From positions 48,540,758-48,604,757 of the forward strand of contig CM034306.1 in NCBI GenBank assembly GCA_019925795.1: a DNA stretch of 64,000 bases, read 5' to 3'. The notes beneath the pieces were generated by a model. It was not told where the DNA came from. It did no database searches and saw nothing but the letters and a program-made list of their open reading frames with translations. The position numbers and the translations under genes were made by a program. This document shows, one piece after another, positions 55,688 to 64,000 of this stretch (position 1 is its first letter; each line of letters starts with the position of its first letter). This DNA is from Dendrobium chrysotoxum (lineage: Eukaryota > Streptophyta > Magnoliopsida > Asparagales > Orchidaceae).

Positions 55688-57300
55688 ATGGCTAACTTTA
55701 GTAATTGTAATACTGCTGAAGGTTATTCAATTACATGACCGCTATTATTTGATAACATTCCTTTTAATTTTTGGAAAACTCGCATGTCCACTTATCTTCA
55801 ATCTATAGATTATCGCATGTGGATGCTTGTTAACGATGGCTATGAACCACCTTTTAGAATGGTTAATAATGTTAAAACTGAATTGTTTTTCACTGATTGG
55901 ACTTTTGATTATCGTGACTTAGCCCAACTTAATGCCAAATATTTGAACTATTTTTTCTGTGTCTTAAAATCTCAGGATTACATACATGTTTCTACTTGTA
56001 CAACTGGTGAAGAAATTTGGGATAGATTGTGCATCACTTATGAAGGTACAACTGAAGTCAAACAGTCTAGGTTAAACATATTGCTTCATGATTACAAACT
56101 TTTTTGCATGAAATCTTCTGAATCTATTTCTGAAATGTATACGAGGTTTACTATATTTGTAACTTCTTTGCATGCTTTAGGAAGAGAACTTATAAACTAT
56201 AAAAAAGTGAAAAAGATTTTGAGTTGCTTGCCTTCTTTATTTGATGCTAAGATAACTACAATTACTCAATCAAAAGATTTGAACAATTATTCTATTGACA
56301 ACTTACTTGGGTCACTCATTGCTTATGAGCAAGGGGTAAACCAAAGACAACTTGTTGCAGGTGAGAAGAAGAAGGAGAAAACTGTGGCGCTGAAGGCCAA
56401 TAACATTGACACTGATTCTTTCGGGTTTGATAGAGATGATGTTGCCTTAATTACTAGGCAATTCAAAAGCTTTCTAAGGAAGAAACATAAGAACTTTCAG
56501 AAGTGGAATAAGGGTAAGTCTAGTAAAAATTTTAAAGTCTCATCTGATACTATTTACTTTGAATGCAGGAAGCCTGGACACATTAAGGCTGATTGTTCTA
56601 CACTTAAAGCTCACCCAAGCAAGGAAAAGGGTGATGAGAAACCCAAATTCAGGAAGGACAAGAAGAGAATTCAAAAGGCATTTTGGGCAGATTCTGCATC
56701 TGACTCCTCTAAGACTAAAGCTAAAAAGGAGGAAACAAATTTGTGTTTGATGGCAGATGATCATCCTGGTCAGTCTGACAAGGAAGAGATATGTGAGCTT
56801 ACTTACGATCAATTATTTGAATTATCTGAAAGAATTCATGCATCATATAGGAAACTTAAGAAATTGCATGCTAGTTTGAAATTGGATTTCTTAACCTTGC
56901 AAAGAGTATGATTCTGTAGTTAAAGGTCATTCCACACTTGACAGCAATCACATGTCTTTACTTGATGAATTTGATGAGCTGAACAATAAGCATTCTGATT
57001 TAATTGTTGAACATGATTTACTGAAAACCTCGCATGTTGATTTAGAAAAAGCTTTTAAAGAATTAGAGAATCTGGCATGTGAAGTGGAGAGTCGTAGGGG
57101 TGCATTAAAATTTGAAATTGCAAGTTTGAAGAAAGAAAATGAATTTCTAAAAGTTAAAATCATTGCTTTTGAGAAAAATGAAAACCTCCTACTTTTCCAC
57201 AGTTTTATGCACCTCCACCTTTTGAAGAATCTGTTTCAAAATCATCAAAGCATGTTTCATTCAAACCTAGGAATAGGCACTATCACCCACGTAGATTAGT
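55688..57300 (+). pseudogene. Sirevirus gag, broken
   Basis: ATG at 55688 (MANFSNCNTAEGYSIT), then a TGA where the 63179 copy has an Arg codon. The frame is open again from 55784 to 56911, giving the capsid-like part (VSTCTTGEEIWDRLCITYEG, VKQSRLNILLHDYKLF), then ALKANN and the zinc knuckle YFECRKPGHIKADC, whose first Cys has become Tyr. A frameshift near 56905 leads to a coiled-coil part (HMSLLDEFDELNNKHSDL, FKELENLACEVES) in the next frame. A second knuckle region near 57330 (CGMLGHIS-like) is degraded. At least one nonsense and one frameshift change, plus a lost metal ligand. Confidence 0.92.
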
Positions 57301-57329
57301 TAACCCTTTCCTATTGTTAGATATCTCTC

Positions 57330-59805
57330 TTGTGGCATGTTAGGACACATCTCCCACACCTGCACTATTCATCGTAGTACACATTAGGTGTGGAGGCCCA
57401 AATTGCCTATTTCACAGCACAGCACACATGAATTGCATTCTTCTTTTCATAAGAAGGAACCCAAACCTGTTTGGGTTCCTAAATATGACGTTTGATTATT
57501 TTATTGGTATGCTCTCAGATAAGACCTCGTAAGAGCATGTGGTACCTGGACAGTGGATGTTAAAGACACATAACTAGAGATGCAAATCAGTTCATTTCAC
57601 TAGAGGCCAGGGTTGTAGGAAAGGTTACACTTAGAAATAATACTACCAGGAGGGTGGTGGGTTTAGGTATAATTGGTGATTCAAAGAATTTTATGATTGA
57701 CAATATTTTATTTGTAGATGGATTGAAACACAACCTGCTGAGCATCAGTCAACTCTATGATAAAGGATACAACATCAAATTCCTACCCACTTACTACATT
57801 TTAAAGCTTAAATGACAAAATTATTTTGTAGGGACAAAGGATTAATAATGTCTACATGCTGGATCTAAGTTGCTTTAAAGATGATGTTTTAATTTGCTTA
57901 AAAAATGCTGCTGATGAGTCTTGGTTGTGGCACAGGAGATTATGTCATGTCAGTATGAAAATCCTTAGGAGAGTCACCTAAAAAGACTTAGTTAGAGGTG
58001 TCCCCAAGCTTAAGTTCACTAAGGACCAAATATATGATGCCTGTCAATTAGGGAAGCAAGTCCAGTCCTCCTTTCACTCTGTTAAGGACATTAGCACCTC
58101 TAAACCTGTAGAAGTCCTTCACATGGATCTCTGTAAACACATTAGCACTGCCAGCTTAGGGGGAAAAGTCTATAGTTTTGTGATTGTTGATGATTACTCG
58201 AGGTTCACTTGGATTAAATTTCTATCACATAAATCCGAGTCATTTGATGAATTTAAGTCCTTCTCCACTTGGATTCAGAGGAAGTTAGGTTGTGAGATCT
58301 TGACTAATCATAGTGATCATGGTGGAGAGTTTGAAAATGTGAAGTTTAGAACTTTCTATGAGGAGAAAGGGATTAGTCACAATTTTTCAGCTCCTAGGAC
58401 CCCTCAGTAGAATGGGGTAGCTGAAAGGAAGAATAGGACCATAGTGGAAGCCGTTAGAGCCGTGCTTGCTGAGTATTCACTTCAAAAAATACTTTTGGGT
58501 TGAAGCGGTGAACACTACCTGCTATGTGCTGAATAGGGTGAATGTTAGATCCAATCTGAACAAGACACCTTATGAGATCATTAAGGGTAGAACTCCAAAC
58601 TTGTCCCACCTCCATGTCTTTGGCAGTAAGGTTTTCATTCTGAACAACAGGAAATCATCCTTAGGAATGTTTGATCCCAAATCTGATGAAGGAGTGTTCT
58701 TAGGTTATTCTAGTGTGGGGAAATCCTTTAAAGTGTTTAATAAGATGACTTTGGTGGTGGAAGAGATAACTCATGTGGTGTTTGATGAATCTGATCCTAA
58801 GGTGACTAGAGTTGAGGAAGAAGAAGTGGTAGGGGAGATTACCCAAGGGCTTGAAAATGCAAATCTGGAGGAAAGGGTAAAACCTCAAAACACTTTGCCT
58901 AGAGATTGGAGATATTCTTCGAGTCATCCTAAAGAATTGATCTTAGGAGACACTTCTGAAGGTGTTAGGACTAGGCATGGACTTAGGAAGGAAGTAAACT
59001 ATTCTTCCTTTATCTCAATGACTAAACTCAGCAACATCAATCAAGCACTTTCTGATGAATTTTTGATCTTAGCTATGTAAGAGGAACTGAATCAATTTGT
59101 AAGGAACGATGTTTTGGAGTTAGTAGAAAGACCTAGGAATCAAAGTATAGTGGGAACCAAGTGGGTCCTTAAGAATAAGATGAATGATTCTGGTGTGGTC
59201 ATTAGGAATAAGGCAAGATTGGTGGCTAAGGAGTACAATCAGATTGAATGGATTGATTTTGAGAAGACCTTTATCCCTGTAGCTAGATTGGAAGCCATTA
59301 GAGTGCTACTAGCCTTTGCTTATTATAAAGGATTTAAGTTATTTCAAATGGATGTTAAGAGTGCCCTTTTAAATGGGGTAATAAAAGAGGATGTTTATGT
59401 AGAGCAACCCTTAGGTTTTGAGAGTTCCCAATAACCAAATTATGTTTACAAATTAAAAATTTCCTTTTATGGATTTAAACAGGCACCCAGATCTTGGTAC
59501 GAGAGGCTTAGCACATTTCTGTTAGAAAGAGAATTTCTTAAGGGGAGCATAGACACCACCCTTTTTCTGAGGAGAGAAGGGTTGATTTACTCATTGTCCA
59601 GATCTATGTTAATGATATAATTTTTGGATCTTCTGATAAATAATTATGTGATGAGTTTTCTAAAATAATGAGTAAGTAGTTTGAGATAAGTATGATGGGA
59701 GAATTGTCTTACTTTTTGGGGTTTAGCATAAGACAAATGGATGATGGAACCTTTCTCAATCAATTTAAATACACTAAGGATATTTTGAAGAAATATGTGA
59801 ATGTG
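57330..59805 (+). pseudogene. Sirevirus pol (protease, integrase, RT), broken and cut
   Basis: Order: protease WYLDSGC with a stop right after (57540-57566) and GLKHNLLSISQLYDKG; pre-integrase WLWHRRLCHVSMKIL and DACQLGK; integrase core VDDYSRFTWIKFLSHKSES, NHSDHGGEFENVKF and SAPRTPQ followed by TAG instead of the second Gln; a shifted frame from 58466 (FWVEAVNTTCYVLNRVNV, GVFLGYSSVGKSF); RT from 59114 (NKARLVAKEYNQIEW, FQMDVKSALLNG), a TAA after FESSQ, and IYVNDIIFGS in which the first catalytic Asp of YVDD is Asn. The sequence stops at 59805, where a minus-strand Sirevirus LTR begins. RNase H, any extra ORF and the 3' LTR are absent. Confidence 0.92.
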
Positions 59806-61350
59806 TGAATAGGTTGTTAGACCTATTGCTCACGTCCCTAGGCTAACCAAGAGGGGGGGGGCTGAATTGGTACTTTTAAAAAATACTCTTGGAATTTTGG
59901 AAAATTTTTAAGTAAATTATACAGTACGATTTGACTTCATATAGTACGAATAGAGTTAATTTTTACTTCCTTCAAATCACAGAATTTTAATCCCAGAAAG
60001 AAAATAAAATGCGAAATAAAAACAGTGCAAAAAAGTAAACAGTAAGAACATAAAACACCAGAATTTATAGTGATTCGGTTAAACACGACCTACATCCACT
60101 CCCTAGAGACTCCTTCTCTAGGTATTGCACTAAATGCAAGTGACTCTCCTTTTGCCCCCATAGCAAGGTAGAGAAGCCTTTACAAACTCTCTTCCACCAA
60201 CCCGGTGCGGCAAAGAACCGTAATCCTTTTTCACCATCCTAGTGAAGGCAGAGAACCAAATAACATTTTACACTCTTCAAGTGCGGCAGAGAACAATCAT
60301 CCTTTTTCACCCTCCAAGTGACGGTAGAGAACAAAAATCCTCTTGAATAAAACTCTTGCAAAAGTCTCCAAGGAAATTAGGAAGATGCTTGAAGAACAAG
60401 TAAAGAAATCCTCATAATTGGATAACCTTATGAATCCCTTCACAATTCTCTCTTCAAATATTTCTCAACACTCACTCCCAAACACTCTCCCAATCGCTCT
60501 CCCTTTCACTCTCCAAAAGAATTTTTGTAGAAGAATTTTTCCATGAGTCAGTTTTAAGTCATTTATATACTTGGAACAAGAAAAATCGTCAAAAAATTAA
60601 AAATTTCAAGTTTCACGTATGATCTACTATCGTATTGTAAGAATAGTTCAAAAATTAAACAGTTCGTCCCGTACGAACCATGAAATGAACAAGTCAGACC
60701 TGCTAGTACAGACATTTTATCCCGTACGAACCTCTGGACGATCAAGATAGAGATGTTCATACGAACATTCATCCCGTATGAAACTCTGGACGATCAAGTC
60801 AGAGTCGTTCGTACGAACATTCATCCCGTACGAACCTATGGATGAACCCAAACAAAGCCGTTTGTATGAACATTTTGTCCCTTACGAACCTCTGGATGAA
60901 CCCAAACAGAGCCGTTCGTACATCAAAAACTCATATATAAATAGTAATTCGTACTGTACGAACTTAACTTAAAAAAATTTCTTGGTATATGTGTTCGATA
61001 TGGAGGAAATATACTATAGATCATCCCGTATGATATGCAATCGTACTGTACGATCAGTTTAAAAATAACTCCCCCATTGTGTGTTTGTGTGCACAGTTAT
61101 CCAACTTACAATCACAATCTCTCAGACTCAAGAAAAATAAAAATACAGACTTCATTTACATTGAACAAATGAACTTGAAATCTTTGGCAATCTGGAGTGT
61201 GAATTACCAAAAAATTACTTTAGTACACATAATAACAAAACTCAAATATTTATTAGGAGAAGAATAAAATAAATAATAAGCTTTTGTAATCATCAAAAAT
61301 AAGTTGTATTAGAATTCACTTGAATGAATAGATTTACCCAAATCATAACA
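59806..61350 (-). mobile_element. 3' LTR of a minus-strand Sirevirus, inserted in the RT of another
   Basis: Plus-strand limits TGAATAGG at 59806 and AATCATAACA at 61350 (minus-strand TGTTATGATT...). Contains the GGCTAACCAAGAGGG block, the GTGACTCTCC block, three copies of a short AGTGNNGGCAGAGAAC repeat at about 60200-60330, and a palindrome zone at 60620-61050 in which words such as TTCGTACGAAC and CCCGTACGAAC dominate. The PPT follows on its right, so this is the 3' LTR. Confidence 0.88.
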
Positions 61351-61465
61351 ATCTCCCCCTTTTTTATGATGGCAAAACAATTATTATTTGAATGAATAAA
61401 TTAAGTCACATTTCTCCTAAGCTTCTACTAAATGTACACTCCCCCTAAGTAAATGAACTCCTACG
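61351..61465 (-). mobile_element. PPT and internal remnant of the same minus-strand element
   Basis: Minus-strand AAAAAAGGGGGAGAT at 61366-61351 directly precedes the LTR, as in the 33524 element. A second purine tract (AGGGGGAG type) is at about 61439-61446. The rest is cut off at 61466 by another insertion. Confidence 0.85.
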
Positions 61466-63123
61466 TGTTACAAATCTGGTTTTGATGATGACAAACATGT
61501 TTCCAGTGTGTTTTGCTTGGCTAATCTGTTTCAGGCACAAAAGACCGCGAGCTACTCAAGCCAACTGAAGATCGGGTCCAAGTGTGTCAAATGTATGATT
61601 TTTTCCTTTTATTGAGTCAATTGTAATGTAACTGATTCCCTAGCTAAGTAACCTTGCACACACACACTCAGGGAGAGAGATTGAGTGAATTAGAGTTTCT
61701 GTTAAAATTTTATTCAGATCGTCCTAGACGATAGTAGCATTGTCCTGGACGATCCAGTTAAAACAGAAACCCTAATTAGGGCGACTAAGTTAAGAGGGTT
61801 TGATTAAGCAGATCGTCCTGGACGATCATTGGATCGTACGGGACGATATTCTCAAATCAGAAATTCCCAGCCGCCAGATTAAGTTAGGCAAGTTTTATTT
61901 TAAGTATTTTGGTCTGATTGTCCCGGACGATACGTGTATCATCCTGGACGATGCACTACAATTATGCCTAAATTAGTCTGGTAATTAAGGAAAGCAATTA
62001 ATGTTTAATTGTTACGATCACCTCGTTCTGGACGATCGCAGGATCGTCCCGGATGATCGTGATCGTCTTGTGCATTTCAGCTGTACGACCCGAACTGTGT
62101 TCAGGACGATTTTGGGCCTTTTTGAACTAATCGTACAGGATGATGTCCAAATTGTCCTGGACGATCAAGTCATTTTTTGGTCGTCCAGCACAGATTTCTC
62201 TGGACGACCCGAACTGTCTTCTGGACGATTTTCCTCAATTTGCACTAATCGTCCCGGATGATCGTAGTATCGTACGGGACGATATGAACAACTTTTTCTA
62301 CTGATCGTCCAGAAGAGCCTAATCGTTCAGACTGAATCAGCTGAATTTGAACTGATCGTACAGGACGATCTTCAGATCGTCCTGGACGATATTGGCCGAC
62401 TAGTTGAGATTTAGGGCAAATTTTAAGCCCTCCTTTAAAAGAACTTTTTCCAATTTTTGGAAAAATCTTTTGCTACCTTCCTTCCCTGAGAAACCCTAGA
62501 GAGAAGAGAGAGTTGGGAGAGAGAGAAGAGATCTTGTGAGGGGGAGTTAGTGAGGGATTCACTAAGGTTGCTCCAAGCACGGATCAGAGTCGTCTTCTCC
62601 GCTCGTCGTCTGTCGTCTAGTCGGTGTTCTTCGTGGGAGGATCGTTCGCAAGAAGATCCGGGGTTCTCTGCCCGCTTCAGGTGGAAGCAAAAGGAGTTTG
62701 AAGGTTCTCTGCCTGCTTCAGGAGGAAGCGAAAGGAGGTCAGGTTCTCTGCCTCACCGTGTGGTGAAAAGGAGGTGCTTTGTACAGGCTTCTCCGCCTTG
62801 CTGTGGGAGCAAAAGGAGAGTCACTTTTGTTTAGTGCAATACCCGGAGGGGAGGCTCCGGGGAGTGGACGTAGGTCAAGTTGACCGAACCACTATAAAAT
62901 TTGATTTGCTTTTCTGATTCAGCTTTGCACTTTACTTTTCAATATAAACTGCTTGGGTGAATATTGTTGGTTGATCATTTCGTTATTGTTTACTTGTTTC
63001 CGCTGCTAAGTATCGAAAAGATTTTTGTTGTTATCATGAAAATTTTAAATAACCAATTCACCCCCCCTCTTGGTTAGCCTCGGGACTAGTTCAGTAGGGC
63101 TTAACATCCCTTTCGAACTTTCA
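61466..63123 (+). mobile_element. Sirevirus 5' LTR (1658 bp), young copy
   Basis: TGTTACAAATC...CTTTCA with palindromes at about 61715-62395, mostly ATCGTCC(T/C)GGACGAT and ATCGTACGGGACGAT. A TTTAAAAG at about 62435 sits at the TATA position, followed by a GAGAGAGAAGAG leader and the 39-bp minisatellite. Upstream CTACG (61461-61465) would be one copy of a target duplication. Confidence 0.93.
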
Positions 63124-63125
63124 AG

Positions 63126-63136
63126 TGGTATCAGAG
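63126..63136 (+). other. Primer-binding site, initiator-Met type
   Basis: TGGTATCAGAG, two bases after the LTR end at 63123. Confidence 0.93.
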
Positions 63137-63178
63137 AGGGATTCAAAATTTCTGTTTAAAAACTTTTGAATTTGATCC

Positions 63179-63428
63179 ATGGCTAACTGTAACAATCGTA
63201 ATACTGCTGAAGGTTATTCTATAACTAGACCACCGTTGTTTAATAACATTCCATTTGATTTTTGGAAAACACGCATGTCTACTTTTCTTCAGTCTATTGA
63301 TTATCGCATGTGGATGTTAGTTAAGGACGGATACGAACCACCTTTTCGAATGGTTAACAATGTGAAAACTGAATTGCCGTTTGCTGATTGGACGTTTGAT
63401 GATCGTGATTTAGCACAGTTGAATGCAA
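63179..63428 (+). pseudogene. Sirevirus gag N-terminus, interrupted by an LTR
   Basis: Opens at ATG 63179 (MANCNNRNTAEGYSITRPPL), with NIPFDFWKTRMSTFLQSIDY and FADWTFDDRDLAQLNA, free of stops for 83 codons. The same positions carry stops in the 40538 and 55688 copies. It ends where a new LTR begins at 63429, inside the codons that continue as NAK in the other copies. The translation beyond this point is LTR sequence. Confidence 0.93.
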
Positions 63429-64000
63429 TGTTGCAAATCTGGTTTTGATGATGACAAACATGTTTCCAGTGTGTTTTTTCTTGGCTAATCAGTTTCAGGC
63501 ACAAAAGACCGCAAGCTACTCAAGCCAACTCAAGATCGGGTCCAAGTGTGTCAAATGTATGATTTTTCCTTTTATTGAGTCAATTGTAATGTAACTGATT
63601 CCCTAGCTAAGTAACCTTGCACACACACACTCAGGGAGAGAGATTGAGTGAATTAGAGTTTCTGTTGAAATTTTGTTCAGATCGTCCTGGACGATATCTA
63701 CATCGTCCTGGACGATCCAGTTAAAACAGAAACCCTAATTAGGGCGACTAAGTTAAGAGGGTCTGATTAAGCAGATCGTCCTGGACGATCCATGGATCGT
63801 ACGGGACGATATGCCCAAATCAGAAATTCTCAGCCGCCAGATTAAGTTAGGCAAGTTTTATTTTAAGTATTTTGGTCTGATCGTCCCGGACGATACGCGT
63901 ATCGTCCTGGACGATTCACTACAATCATGCCTAAATTAGTCTGGTAATTAAGGAAAGCAATTAATGTTTAATTGATACGATCACATCGTCCTGGACGATC
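63429..64000 (+). mobile_element. Sirevirus LTR inserted into gag of the same family (runs off the window)
   Basis: Begins TGTTGCAAATCTGG and is nearly identical to the first 570 bp of the 61466 LTR and to the 1-783 LTR, including palindromes such as ATCGTCCTGGACGAT. TGCAA at 63424-63428 would be one copy of a target duplication. Confidence 0.93.

Overview
The window is nuclear DNA of a flowering plant and consists almost wholly of transposable elements and satellite-like repeats. I found no convincing host gene, tRNA or rRNA. The plant assignment rests on degenerate TTTAGGG/CCCTAAA (plant-type telomere) arrays, Ty1/copia elements of Sirevirus type, Ty3/gypsy elements with Tat/Ogre-type and initiator-Met primer sites, plant LINEs with DUF4283-like ORF1 remnants, an RTE-clade LINE and a hAT transposase relic. 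Nested insertions, stop-riddled reading frames and telomere-like arrays suggest subtelomeric or pericentromeric heterochromatin. The species cannot be named from this sequence.

Layout. 1-783: Sirevirus LTR (minus) inserted in a LINE. 784-5935: two minus-strand LINE remnants joined inside their reverse transcriptases. 7526-9880: two tandem-repeat blocks, one with an exactly 297-bp period. 12230-12860: a strand-asymmetric cryptic repeat. 14400-23090: relics of two Tat/Ogre-like gypsy elements facing each other, with PBS sites, a tandem array, an unknown 182-aa ORF and an integrase tail. 23095-24681: Sirevirus LTR plus the start of gag (minus). 24682-28219: gypsy gag and 5' LTR (minus). 28720-29375: hAT transposase relic. 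31215-32586: RTE LINE ending at a 500-N gap. 33087-42549: a nearly complete Sirevirus (minus) with gag, protease, integrase, RT, RNase H and an extra ORF. 42550-52721: a 10-kb degenerate telomeric array that changes orientation at about 46325 and contains a CT-rich minisatellite. 52722-53791: LINE 3' end with a poly(A) tract against the array. 53792-64000: four nested Sirevirus pieces.

How the parts work together: each Sirevirus LTR carries a cluster of 15-bp palindromes (ATCGTNC-N-GNACGAT) upstream of a TATA-like box. In the 33-42 kb element the same arrangement, palindrome cluster then TATAAAA then ATG, occurs a second time directly before the extra ORF. This suggests that the extra ORF has its own promoter copied from, or evolving together with, the LTR promoter. 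That module and the telomeric array are the most interesting parts of the window.
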